The position numbers and the translations under genes are program-made. The notes below the pieces were generated by a model. It searched no databases. It saw only the letters and a list, made by a program, of their open reading frames with translations, and was not told where the DNA came from. From NCBI RefSeq assembly GCF_010389155.1, contig NC_057761.1, positions 3,908,501 through 3,972,500 on the forward strand: a DNA stretch of 64,000 nucleotides, written 5' to 3'. Position 1 is the first letter of the stretch; each line of letters begins with the position of its first letter. This document shows positions 1 through 10,800 of this stretch, piece by piece. This DNA comes from Erigeron canadensis (taxonomy: Eukaryota > Streptophyta > Magnoliopsida > Asterales > Asteraceae).

Positions 1-413
1 GTCTCTCGTCGACCAAGCTGCTCGTGATGATTTTGATATTTATAAGATATGTCCGAATTCGTCGATCGGGTCGTAGTTATGTTCTCGGATTCTTCATCCG
101 GTTTAAAGTCGTCGGATTCTTCATCCGGTTTAAAGTCGTCGGATTTTTCATCCGGTTTAAAGTCGTCGGATTCTTCATCCGGTTTAAAGTTAGTTATCGG
201 ATTTTTGTTACCCGTTTCGTAGTTTTAGCTCTCGGGGTTTTCGTCTTTTTGCCTTGGTTGTTGTCGGATTCCTTTCACCAGATGTGCCAATTTACCTGTC
301 TTAATGGCTTCATTAATTGCTTTCCTCAGTTGTATACATGAGTTTGTATCGTACCTTGTATCACTGTGGAAGTCACAATATTTTCCCTTATCTCTTTTTC
401 CCATTTCACTCAA
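1..413 (-). pseudogene. Ty3/gypsy gag C-terminal fragment, broken
   Basis: Read on the minus strand, this stretch encodes the C-terminal part of a Ty3/gypsy Gag polyprotein. It has the motif KYCDFHSDTRYDTNSC followed by a lysine-rich helix (RKAINEAIKTGKLAHLVK), a pattern common in Tat-type Gag just before the nucleocapsid end. A TAA stop at 225-227 interrupts it, and the same frame then continues to the window edge through acidic nine-residue repeats. Another stop lies upstream near 437, so the N-terminal Gag is missing. Its pol should lie to the left, outside the window, so this is probably a different copy from the pol at 857-4684. That it is a Gag remnant is fairly sure; which element owns it is inferred. 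Confidence 0.65.
85..192 (-). repeat. 27-bp tandem repeat, four units, in gag
   Basis: Four nearly identical 27-bp units lie head to tail (85-111, 112-138, 139-165, 166-192). Because 27 is a multiple of three, they encode a nine-residue acidic repeat of the type DDFKPDEES in the gag reading frame on the minus strand. The one or two differences between units are single-base changes, so the expansion is recent or kept uniform. Confidence 0.85.
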
Positions 414-856
414 TTTTACCTTTTTCAGGATTTTGTTTTATGCACTTGTTTTTCTTAGCATTTAGGCATATGCTTTAATAAAATCATAGGAGTATGATTT
501 TTAGTGCCATTGCCTTTTTTGGCATTTTTAGGCATATGTTTTGCTATAATCATAGAAGTATGATTATTTTAATGCACTTTCCTTTTTTGGCATTTCAAAA
601 TTATGTATGTGAGGTTGCGATCCTTCTTCACCATGAATCATAATTTTTTATTTTGTTTGCATACTGGAGGGTTTGTAACCCGTCCTTGTATTAGTCCGGT
701 AGGCGTCCCCACCGTTCTTTAATATTCCATGCCTGTAATTTTAAATAGTGCACTTTTTATAAAATCTTGCATGTTATCCAGCTTCGCATTCTTCATGCGT
801 TTTGCACATATTTGCGATTTTGTGAATGTTTTATTCATTAAAAAAGGTTTGCTTTT

Positions 857-2280
857 TCAGCAATAGAATTTACGCAAGTTTGTTGCGTTCCATGTCCTGC
901 TAACTGGGTTGCCATCTGTTGTTGAAAGCTTGTAAGCGCCATTTCCGATGACTGTATCAACTTTATATGGTCCTTCCCACATTGGTCCCATTTTCCCCAG
1001 GTATTCTACTTGGCTTGCGCTGTTGAGCCGGAGGACGTAATCACCGACTTTGAAGTTGTCTGGGTGAACTCTTTTGTTGTAATATTTCTCAATTCTTTGT
1101 TTATACGCAGCTTCTCTTATTGAAGCAATTTCCCACCTTTCCTCTAAAAGGTCGAGGTTTATACGCATTTCTGTATTATTGTCTCCTTCATTTACGTTTG
1201 TCGATCGACATGTAGAGACTTGTATTTCCGCAGGTAAGACTGCTTCTGATCCAAAGGCTAGGGAGAATGGGGTTTCCCCATTGCTTTGCTTGGGTGTTGT
1301 ACGATGTGCCCAGAGTACCAGTGGTAATTCATCCACCCAGCCACTGTGGCTACGTCCCAGCCTTTTTTCCATACCTTTCACAATTTGCTTGTTGATTGCT
1401 TCTACTTGCCCATTACCTTGTGGGTGATATACTGATGTGAAGGATTGCTTTATGTTTAGCCTTTGACACATTTCCGTGAACGTATCCTCCGCAAATTGTT
1501 TTCCATTGTCCGAGACGATCATTTGTGATAACCCAAAGAGATATATTATATATTCCCAAACAAAATTCTCAATTGTCTTTCCGTTTATTATCGCCACAGG
1601 TTTTGCTTCTACCCATTTTGTGAAATAATCAATAGCCACAATTAGAATTTTTACCTTTCCTGGTGCTTTTGGTAGTGGCCCCACTATGTCGATTCCCCAC
1701 TTTGTAAATGGCTATGCAGATGTTACCGACGTCATATCCTGCTTTGGTAGCCTAGGGACGTTTGCGTGCAGTTGACATGCTTCGCAATTTTGCAAAAGTT
1801 TGGTTGCGTCCCTATGCATTGATGGCCAAAAATACCCTAGGTGTAGCGCTTTTGTTGCTACTGATCTGGGGCCTGCATGTAGTCCGCAGATTCCTTCATG
1901 GATTTCGAAAATTATTGAATCTGCTTGTTTGGGACCCACACAGCGTAACCATGGGGTCAAAAATGCCTTCTTGTAAAGGTTTCCATCCATCAACTTGTAT
2001 TGTGGAGCTTTAATTTTTATTTTCCTTGCTTCGTTTTCATCTTCTGGCAATATTCCGCTCACCAAATATTTGGTTATCGGTGTCATCAAAGTTTTTCCTT
2101 CTTCTTTAACTAAATCATGCACCTGCTTCTCATATATAGATCTTTCTTTCAGAACCTCTATTAGTACTTTCTTCTCCAGGTGTTCAAATGTTAATGAGGC
2201 TAGCTTGCTTAGAGCATCGGCTTTTCTGTGTTGATTTCTTCGAATGTGCTCGATTAATTGCTTTGTTTTCCCAAATATAG
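857..2280 (-). pseudogene. Integrase domain of the Tat-type element
   Basis: Integrase inserts the cDNA copy into host DNA. The N-terminal zinc-binding motif is visible (histidines in IHEGICGLHAGP, cysteines in CEACQLH). The catalytic core keeps its three acids: D in VAIDYFTKW, D in VSDNGKQF and E in PQGNGQVEAINK. The C-terminal part ends in a GPYKV-type motif usual for gypsy integrases. An in-frame TAG at 1712-1714, where the family has tryptophan (TGG), separates the zinc domain from the core; the frame is otherwise kept. Upstream the frame runs to about 2280, where it is shifted relative to the second RNase H. It is a dead copy with a still legible active site. Confidence 0.88.
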
Positions 2281-2712
2281 CCTTATGATCTCTCCTTTGG
2301 CTTCGTATTCTCCTTTTACTTGGTTGGCTACCAGCTGGGAGTCCACGAATGCTTTGATGCTTCTGATTTTCATATCTTTGGCCAGGTCCAATCCTGTTAT
2401 CAATGCCTCGTATTCTGCTTCATTGTTCGTTGTTTCAAACTCAAATCTTAGGGCATATGTGTATTCTTGTTTGTCTGGGCTTACTAGATGTATTCCGGCC
2501 CCGCAGACTTCTGAACTTGATGCTCCGTCCGTGTATAATTCCCAGGTTTTAGAATCTGCTTCCCCAGTAACTGTGAGTGTCGTGGAGTGAGTTACTGAAT
2601 TTCCTGTTTCCCTTATCTCGGTAATGAAGTCTGCTAGGATATGTCCTTTGACTGCATGCCTTGCCCTATATTCGATATCATATGCTCCTAGCTCGATTGC
2701 CCCTTTTGCCAT
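2254..2712 (-). pseudogene. Second (archaeal-like) RNase H of the Tat-type element
   Basis: A separate RNase H domain after the RT-linked one. Motifs seen are the first catalytic aspartate in ELYTDGASS, the glutamate in NNEAEYEAL and the aspartate in AFVDSQLV. This additional domain is known from Tat/Ogre retrotransposons and is thought to have been acquired from a cellular RNase H. It shares a frame with the RT block but is separated from it by a TAA at 2722-2724. A frameshift close to 2255-2285 throws it out of frame with the linker to integrase, so it ends early. Confidence 0.82.
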
Positions 2713-2721
2713 TCTTTCAGA

Positions 2722-3933
2722 TTATTCTGGTTTTGTTAAGATTTGCCGTAGCGGCTTGTCTGAGAGTACCACAATTGGGTGCCCTTGGAAGTACATGCGT
2801 AGTCTTCTTGCTGCGTGAACAAGTACTAACACAAGCTTCTCTGGGTAGTTTGCTTCTGCTCCTTGCAGTATCATGCTTACGAAGTAGATTGGCATTTGTT
2901 TCCTGTCCCTTTCTGTTAATAGAACTGCGCTCATGCATTCGGCAGTCGCTGCGAGATATATGTACAAGGTTTCTCCTTTCCTTGGGGATGTCAAGGTGGG
3001 GAGTGCTGCTATGTGCTTTTTCATTTGTTCGAATGCTTCGTCAGCCTCCTTTGTCCATTCGAATCCTTTTTTCGCCCCGCAGCTCTTTAGCGTCTTGAAA
3101 AATGGCAATTGCCTATCCGCTCCTTTTGAAAGAAAGCGACTTAACGCTGCGAGTTTGTCGTTTAGGCTTTGCACTTCTTTTACTGTCTTTGGGGCTGGTA
3201 GTTCGAGTATCTTGTTTACCTTAGATGGGTTTGCTTGGATTCCCTTGTCTGAGATATAATACCCTAGGAAATTCCCAGCCTCCATTCCAAAAGAGCATTT
3301 TTTTGGGTTGAGCTTCATTTTTATCTTCCGTAGTGTTTCGAAGGTTTCTTGGATGTCTGCAAGTAGTTCTTCCTCCGTTCTACTTTTGATAACCATATCG
3401 TCTACATAGACCTCTAGGTTTCGCCCAATTTGCTTGTGGAATGCTTTGTCTACGAGTCATTGATAGGTTGCTCCTGCGTTTTTTAGTCCAAATGGCATCT
3501 TTGTGTAGCAGAATGTTCCTTTGCTTGTGTGAAAAAATGTCTTTTCTTCATCTTCCTTAGCCATTTGTATTTGATGATATCCTTTATAGGCGTCTAAGAA
3601 ACATTTCCATTTATGTTCTGCTAAAGATTCAACTTTCCAGTCTATTTCTGGTAGTGGGTAACAGTCTTTTGGACATACCTTATTTATATCTGTGAAATCT
3701 ACACACATTCTCCAGCCTCCGTTTCCTTTCTTCACCATTACTAGGTTTGCAATCCACATAGGGTATGTGGCTTCTCTTATGATTCCGGCTTTTACCAGCT
3801 CGTCTACTTCTTTACATGCTGCCTTATCTCTGTCATTTGATAAACTTCTTTTCTTTTGTCGTACGGGTTCCATACTTTTCCTTTCATTCAGCCTATGCTC
3901 CGTGACAAAGGTCTGTTCACCTAGGGTGAGCAT
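2722..3933 (-). pseudogene. Reverse transcriptase and RNase H of the Tat-type element
   Basis: Reverse transcriptase copies the element RNA into DNA. The fingers/palm start is visible in the block after EPVRQKKRS, with CVDFTDINKVCPKDCYPLP, FLDAYKGYHQI and MPFGLKNAGATYQ. A TGA at 3457-3459, where the family has arginine CGA, stops the frame immediately before the palm. The catalytic YVDD lies at 3397-3408, in the same frame after that stop. The RT-linked RNase H follows (YIYLAATAECMSAVL), ending near the KPE motif before another stop at 2722. The stop is a C-to-T change at a CpG, as expected for a methylated silenced element. Confidence 0.88.
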
Positions 3934-4684
3934 CCCTAGGGACCCCTGTCATATCCGCGTATTCCCATGCGAATATATCAATGTTTTGTTGTAATAATTT
4001 TTGTAACTTCTTTTTGAAATCTTCTGGCAGCCCCTTCCCTATGGTAATTAGTTGATCTGGGTAGGTTGGGTTCACGAGTACCTTGTCATTATCCTGAGCT
4101 TGATCGTTCTGGCTGGGTATTTTCACTTCCTCTGGTTCCTCCTTTGATTTTTTAACCTCACTAATTTGTTTTGTCTGATCATAACTTGATTTTATCATTC
4201 CCACGCCTGATTTCGTTTGGAACAGTACCATGGCGTGGACTGTGGAAGGTACCATCTCCATTCGTTGTATTGCTGGTCTTCCCAGGAGAATGTTGTATGG
4301 TGAGGGTGCTCGCACTACAATGAAATCTAGGGTTTCCGTTCGTGCAAACGGAGGGTTCCCTAGGGTGACATCGAGATCTATTTCCCCTAGGGGCCATACG
4401 CGATTTCCGGCAAATCCTGCGAGTGGGCCTGTGAGGTTTGTGGGCCTGTGAGGTTTGTCATTCTTGCCTTTATTGCTTCTGGTAATTGCAGGAAGCAATG
4501 TTCATATATAATGTCGCATTCGCTTCCATTATCGATATATACTCTTCGTACCGAAATATCGAATATTTGTGCTTGTATTATTAATGAATCTTTGCTGGCT
4601 TTTTTGTCTCCCAAAGCGGGAAAACATAGATCTCTTGATTGGATTTGCGAGTCTTCTGGATCTTTTCGTTTCATGCTTGCTTAA
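3917..4684 (-). pseudogene. Aspartic protease region of the Tat-type element
   Basis: The retropepsin-like protease that would cleave the polyprotein. The active-site region reads VYIDNGSECDIIYEHCF, the DNGS variant usual in plant Tat elements in place of DTG. The second half (FIVVRAPSPYNILLGRP) is in another frame, because a 17-bp tandem duplication at 4423-4458 shifts the frame. A further frameshift near 3917-3933 separates the protease tail from the RT. Upstream of 4684 there is no Gag coding sequence. Confidence 0.82.
4423..4458. repeat. 17-bp tandem duplication disrupting protease
   Basis: The 17-bp word GGGCCTGTGAGGTTTGT is present twice in direct succession (4425-4441 and 4442-4458), with two more matching bases to the left. 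As 17 is not a multiple of three, it moves the protease frame by two. The protein on one side repeats the TNLTGP motif in a different frame on the other, confirming duplication as the cause. Confidence 0.9.
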
Positions 4685-4844
4685 CTGGAGTCTTTGCCGG
4701 CATACATTATTGGGATTTGAGTGTCGAAACAGGGAATCTGAATATTTTTTTGTGATTTTTTGTGAGAAAAAATTTCTGGATTTTAACCTTTTTTGGTGAA
4801 GGTTGTGGTGATGAGTAGCGATTATCCCGAGGATGGCGTCAATT

Positions 4845-5335
4845 GTTTGTACACTGGATTAGGTTAAGAGATTTGGGGATGTTTGATGGATTGGACGGCG
4901 ATTTCCTGTTGGTAGGAGCTTTTCTCCCTTGTACGCCGGTTTAGATGTATTTAGATTTTTTCTGGTTTTTCTCGTGTATCTTGTATATATGTTTTTAGGG
5001 TGTTTCCCGTGGTGAGCATGATGATGATCATTTAGGGTTTTCCCCCTTTTATAGTAGTTTTTCGTGGAGAGAAAGTCTCCAACGCGTTTCTTATCTTTGG
5101 TAACGATCTCCCTTATTTAAGGAAGTGATATGATCGTATCTTTTCGTGTTTATCTTCTTTTTCCCGAGTTAGGTGATACCCTGGGTGACCTCTTAGCCTT
5201 CTTAGAGTGAGGCTTTATCCTGAGTAACGGTGGGTACACCATCAGTCATTTAACGTCTGCTTTATGGGATAACATCGATGAAGACGATATATATGTCCAA
5301 TATGTTCTGTGTATCTCAAATATGGTCAATAACTG
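4845..5335 (-). mobile_element. 5' LTR-like region of the Tat-type element
   Basis: Upstream of the protease on the minus strand lies LTR-like sequence with a TATA box (TATAAAAG at 5046-5053) followed by a leader with an AACCCTAAAT motif. It ends near ...TGTACAAACA at about 4845. It is followed by ATTGACGCCATCCTCGGGA (4825-4843), which resembles the TTGGCGCCGTCTGTGGGA-type primer-binding/leader motif of plant gypsy elements, with substitutions. The outer border was not resolved, and no second LTR copy was found. Confidence 0.55.
5046..5053 (-). promoter_or_regulatory. TATA box in the LTR
   Basis: TATAAAAG read on the minus strand, in the position expected for the Pol II promoter of a plant LTR. 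The element it would drive is broken. Confidence 0.5.
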
Positions 5336-5648
5336 AAGATTTTGTAGCGTGGTATTTAATTATTATTATATAACTATTTGATTTATAATTTTTCATATCA
5401 AATTTGTATATAACATTAAAATTTATTAAAATGTTCCGATTTAGGTTAAACTCACATCAATCAACTAGCTAATATAGAGATACTCCCTTGGTCTCATTTT
5501 ATGTCCTATTTTAATTTTCATATATTTTTATTTAAACTTTCATCGTAAATAATTTTATTTTTATTATATAATAATTGATAATAAATTTATATAATGAAAA
5601 CTATATTAAAAACTCAACACATTCATATATTAATATTTAACGAGTATG
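5336..5648. other. AT-rich spacer with a Stowaway-like half end
   Basis: No gene is seen. Near 5483 the sequence GATACTCCCTTGGTCTCATT resembles one end of a Stowaway-type MITE (TACTCCCTCCGTCTCA), but no matching right end was found before the next element, so it may be truncated. Confidence 0.3.
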
Positions 5649-6110
5649 GTACCTGCGCAATGCGGCGGTGAGACGACGATGACGGTGGTGTGATGGCGGC
5701 GACGGATGGTGACGGTGGTGGCGGCATCAATTGGTATAGGTAAAGGTATTTGATTTAAAGGTTGTTAGTAGAGATATTTTATAATAGGAAAATGATTAAT
5801 CAACCTAATTGGTGTGCCTAAAGATATGCCTAAAACCTTAAAAATTTGACATGTAGATTCCACTAATTCTCTTTCCTAATCTTGCTCCCTGATTTTTCTA
5901 CATGTCATCATCTTACAATTAGACACATTTTTAAACAAACCAATTAGGTTGATTTATCATTATCCTTTATAATATAATGGACTAATAGTATAATTTAATA
6001 TTAAGGGTTGATGATTATTTAATATATTAAGGGTAATTTGTTCAATTCGCATAATATTTTTGTAAACTTTCAGCATGGCTAATAATTTTTTATAAAAGTA
6101 TAGATAGTAT
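5649..6110 (-). mobile_element. Helitron-like repeat copy A, split by a MITE
   Basis: On the minus strand the right end reads CCGCCGCATTGCGCAGGTAC, preceded by a degenerate (CCACC)n-like stretch. This is the terminal motif shared by five other segments in this window. The CCGC...GCGG pair can form the small hairpin that precedes a Helitron 3' end. The body is AT-rich and is interrupted by the foldback element at 5786-5966. Left and right limits are approximate. Confidence 0.45.
5786..5966. mobile_element. 181-bp foldback MITE
   Basis: Terminal inverted repeats of about 48 bp, sharing AATCAACCTAATTGG and the outer AGGA...TCCT, enclose a short AT-rich centre. The 7-bp word TTATAAT flanks both sides (5779-5785 and 5967-5973), consistent with a target duplication though AT-rich. 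Superfamily is not certain; a Mutator- or hAT-like non-autonomous element is possible. Confidence 0.7.
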
Positions 6111-7839
6111 CTAACTCACATATAAAATTATCTACTACGAGTATAAAATTTCAAATGTGAAAGAGAATTAAAATGTCATATATACAAATTACAAATGAAT
6201 ATATAGAAAGGGTAAACAAACGCGCCAATATATTGGTTCCCATTTGTTTGAGCTGCAAACCGTTCCCCCATCTCTCTTTCTCTCGCCCCTTCAATATCTT
6301 TCCCTTCTGTTGAATTCCCATTAAAAATAAATAAAATTTTCTGCATTAATTTTATATCAATACACATTTCAAATAAGGATTTGGGCCTTGTAAAATTTCA
6401 CCATCTATGTGATCTCTGATTAAAGAAATCCAGGATCATTAAAGATTTTGACATTCTTGAGAAGAATTATATTAGTTTACATGCAATAAGAAAAGGAAAA
6501 GGTAAATGCTATTTTTATTAGATTAATGTATATTATGGTACGTTACATATGATTTGATGTTAACATATATATATATATATATATTTGCATGATAATCATG
6601 ATTTAAACTTGGATTGTTATGATTATATAGATATATGTTAATGTTAATTTTGATTTAGAAACATATATATCTATGACAAGTAGAACAAAACCAATAGCAC
6701 CTGTTGTTTTTTTAAGTCATTAAGTGATGAATGTATTAAGTTGCTGAATGCATAAATATTGTCTGTATGTATCAAGTAAAAAGTAGGTAATTGATGTTTA
6801 TTTTTGCTTATTAAGTCCAAAAAGAAGCATGAAATTTGATTGAATGCATTAAGTTCTTGATTATTAAATCTATCAAGTAAAAAAAAAAAGAACAAGGCAT
6901 ACGTTGGTCTTTAAACGAGGGATATGGGCCAATGAGCACTTGGTCTGGTGTGGAGGTCTTATGTTCAAACCTTATCACATGTGTTTAATCACTAATTTGG
7001 GTGTCACTAGCAGTTATTGGGTTGGATTATCTTATGGAGTACCAATGTGACATGTTATATAATCATCAAGCCGAACATAATCATGAGTAGTTAATCGTTA
7101 CTTATGAGTATTTTTGGTGGTGTTATGCATAAATTGTGATTATAATGCAATACAGAGCAAGTTCTTGACAAGCTTGGGTAATATGTATAAATTGTGATTA
7201 TAATGATCTTTTGCCATACATTTATATTTTGGATATTGCATATGAGATATGATAATTTGGTCTTTCAACATCTGCGATCTTGCTTAACACTTTTTAATGG
7301 CAATCCTTGTACTAAAAAGAATCTTTATTCAGTCGATCGAGTACATTAATAAGAAGAACCCCAAATTTATATACAGTTAGGCTTCTACGGTATGTTGCTG
7401 CAGATGATAATGGTCTATGACAAAAATCACAGATGATAATGATATATAAAGTACTTCTAAAAGCTATCATCTAAGAGGGAGCAATATGATTGAGCTCTTC
7501 AATAGCATAAATGTAAGATTATAGAATCCTTGGCAGATCCTTAAAAGCAAACATATGCAGACATGCTGTCTATATGGATAGATATGATGAAATTATTCAA
7601 ATTATGTAGATATCAATTGGAATGGTTGTTTATTGGGAAGTAAATAGACTATATCCCAAAATTATCATTGTGATTGCTCTTTATCTTTGAGATTAACACT
7701 CATTTACATCATACTCTACATGTATTCTGTTAGCAATCCATTTCATATTTCTGAATCTCCATTAAATATATTTGCATTGTTCTAATTCGTCTTTGCTCCA
7801 AATTTACAGATCTCAAATGCGGCATCTTAATGTGAAAAT
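6111..7839. other. Region upstream of the PRAF-like gene, possible 5' UTR exons
   Basis: No protein homology is seen. A CT-rich stretch near 6255-6310 looks like the start of a plant 5' leader. A possible donor (AAAAG|GTAAAT) lies at about 6500, and a possible acceptor (TTTACAG|ATC) at 7804-7809 precedes the ATG at 7840, so a spliced 5' UTR is plausible. An (AT)n run lies at 6569-6590. The PH-domain exons usual in this gene family were looked for here and not seen. Confidence 0.35.
6905..7130 (+). repeat. Possible tRNA-derived SINE
   Basis: Contains a stretch with A-box-like (CAATGAGCACTTGGTC) and B-box-like (TGTTCAAACC) words about 35 bp apart, in the layout of tRNA-derived plant SINEs. No poly-A tail or target duplication was confirmed, so confidence is low. 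Confidence 0.28.
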
Positions 7840-10800
7840 ATGCAAATAAGAACAAGCAATGCAGATGGTTTCCGGATTAGTGTTTCAAACACTCCTAGTT
7901 GCTCTACAAATTTTAATTCTTCTGGGCATGATGACATAGAATCCTTAGGAGATGTTTTTCTTTGGGGTGAGATTTGTTCTGATGTGGCTTCTGGTGATGG
8001 ATCTGTGAATGCATTTCCATCAAAAGGCGATATTACCACTCCTAGGCTCCTAGAATCAAATGTAGTTATAGACGTTCACCAAATTGCTTGTGGTGTTAGA
8101 CATTTATCTCTTGTAACAAAGCAAGGTGAGCTTTTTACTTGGGGAGAGGAATCTGGAGGTAGGCTTGGTCATGGATTTGAAAAAGACTTTGGCCGCCCAC
8201 GTCTTGTTGAATTTCTAGCGGTCACTAATGTTGATTACGTCGCATGTGGTGAGTTTCATACTTGTGCTATATCAACAGCTGGTGATCTATATACCTGGGG
8301 AGATGGGTCCCATAATGCTGGACTTCTTGGCCACGGTACTGATGCCAGTCACTGGATACCAAAAAGAGTTTCCGGACCTTTGGAAGGACTTATAGTTTCA
8401 TCTGTGGCTTGTAGTACCTGGCATACAGCGATGTCAACTGCTGATGGGAAGCTATTTACATTTGGTGATGGAAAGTTTGGTGTATTAGGCCATGGGGATC
8501 GAGAGAGTGTAAAATATCCGAAGGAAGTTCAACTTTTAAAAGGGTTGAAGACTAGAAAAGTTGCATGTGGAGTATGGCACACTGCCGCAATTGTCGAGAT
8601 CTCAAACCAGCAAGGTGGAATTTCTACATCCAGGAAGCTTTTTACATGGGGTGATGGGGAAAAGTATCGATTGGGTCATGGAAACAAAGAAACTTGCTTA
8701 AAACCAACATGTATATCGGCTCTCATCGACTACAACTTTCACCAATTAGCATGTGGACATACCATGACCTTAGGTCTCACAACATCTGGCCACGTCTATT
8801 CTTTTGGTAGTACTGCATATGGCCAACTGGGGAATCCACAATCTGATGGAAAGTTGCCTGCTTTAGTACAAGATGAATTGGTGGGTGAATTTGTAGAAGA
8901 AATTGCATGTGGAGCTTACCATGCTGCTGTTCTGACTTCAAGAAGTGAAATATTTACTTGGGGAATGGGTGCAAATGGAAGACTGGGCCACGGAGACTTT
9001 GAAGATCGCAAAACTCCAACTTTGGTCGAAACGTTAAGAGATAGGCATGTTAAAAGCATATCATGTGGTGCAAGTTATACGGCTAGTATATGCATTCACA
9101 AGTGGATGTCGGGAGCAGACCAATCAGTTTGTTATGGTTGTAAACAAGCATTCGGTTTCACTAGAAAGAGGCATAATTGCTACAACTGTGGCCTTGTACA
9201 TTGTCATGCCTGTAGTTCTAGAAAGGCTGTAAGAGCAGCACAGGCTCCGATTCCAAGCAAACCTCATCGTGTTTGTGACTCTTGCTATGCAAAACTTTTA
9301 AAGAAGCATAATGACATTGGGAGTAGCAATACTTATCACAGGAGATATAATAACCCATCAGGGGTAGATGGCAGTAGGAAAGATAGAGGACCAGGTCGAA
9401 CATCTAGGCTACTAATGTCTCCGAACATTGAACCAGTCAAATATCTTGAGATCATGTCGGCAATGTATGGGACAAAAGCTGGTTCTTATTCTTCCGTAAG
9501 AGCTTCCCAAGTTCCATCGTCTCAACAATTAAAGGATATTACATTCCCTAGCTCCCTCGGTGCATTTCATAATGCTATGACTATGAGACCTGCTGTCCCA
9601 GCCCCATCACTTCAAATGCAGCCACAGTTTCTGCCACCTCCACAGCCTCCCCCTCAACCTCCCCCTCAACCTCTGTCCACCAACACGAGAGCTGCTTCAC
9701 CTTATTCAAGAAGACCAAGTACCCCGTGTTCCGGCCCTCCAATGTTTTCAAGATGTGTAATTGATAATCTAAAGAAATCAAATGAGATTTTGAACCAAGA
9801 AGTCTCCAAGTTGCATACCCAAGTATTTCTCTATCCATCCCATAAAAAGTATCATGTTTTGACTTTTGAAAATCTTTCTTTTTTAATTTTGACTTTTAGT
9901 ATTTTTGTTTGTGTTATGTAAAACTTGATGAAATTTATACAAATGGATTGGATTTTGAATGTGTTTTCATTGATGTAGTTTTTATTAAGTATCATATAAC
10001 TCCAAAAAAAAAAAGCATAAGGTCAAAGTTGCAAAACGAAGACTTTGAATAGTCAAAACAGGACAATTATTATCTTTGACAATTTTATTCTGTGTTTTTC
10101 TTTATGATTGACATGTTATGCATTGTTTAATTAAATTTTAGGTGAAAACATTAACGAAGACAAGTGGTCGCCAAGCTGGGGAGATTCAAAAGTGGAAGAG
10201 TCATGCACAAGAATATGCGTCATTAGTATCAGACCAAAACGCCAAGTGTCTGGTTGTTGCAGATGTCTTCAAATGTGTCAGATCACAGGTATGTTATATT
10301 GCATTGAGCCATTGATCACTACCTACTTTGGCCTCTTTTCTACCCTCTCCTTCCTTGTATTGATTACATACGCTTGCTACAGGTGACACACTATGATTAT
10401 CCATTATGTCGTTCTATCCAACTAAACTATATCAAATTTTTTTCACTTTTAAGGTTGAGTAATTCTACATATATGTGCGTAAGATATAGTAATATTGTTG
10501 ATGGGACTATGTTGTATATGCATGAAGATTGTCAATATGGCCTCTACTTGGCACGCAAAAGTCTTCTTTCTAGTTTAACTGTCGGCTTTAACTGTGTTGT
10601 AGACAATAAAATGCGAGAGCTACTCGATAATTTGATAAATCAGAGTTATGAAGCATTTTCTTTTCCTTCCTAAAGGGCGAATTAGGAAATTTCAAAGAAT
10701 TAAGATGGAATGGAATCTTGAATAAAAAGAACAAAATTCTATGGATGTAGGGTGATACACACATGAGCAAGATCATGGTTACTGAAATGTGACACAAAGC

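Larger units (their letters stand above)
430..5335 (-). mobile_element. Degenerate Ty3/gypsy retrotransposon, Tat/Ogre lineage
   Basis: A minus-strand retroelement. Reading from right to left it has an LTR with a TATA box, a primer-binding-like leader, protease, reverse transcriptase with its own RNase H, a second RNase H, integrase, and an untranslated tail. The second RNase H placed before integrase is a hallmark of the Tat/Ogre branch of plant Ty3/gypsy elements. The gag region is missing: the leader near 4825 joins the protease within about 150 bp. No matching LTR is seen on the left; after the untranslated tail (about 430-857, with a roughly 66-bp imperfect direct repeat at 460-597) the sequence changes into an unrelated gag fragment. 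Several stops and frameshifts make it non-functional. Confidence 0.85.

Noticed and set aside
24..341. Plus-strand open frame with a repeated FIRFKVVG motif
   Set aside because: It is the antisense reading of the 27-bp gag repeats; the minus-strand frame has the Gag similarity.
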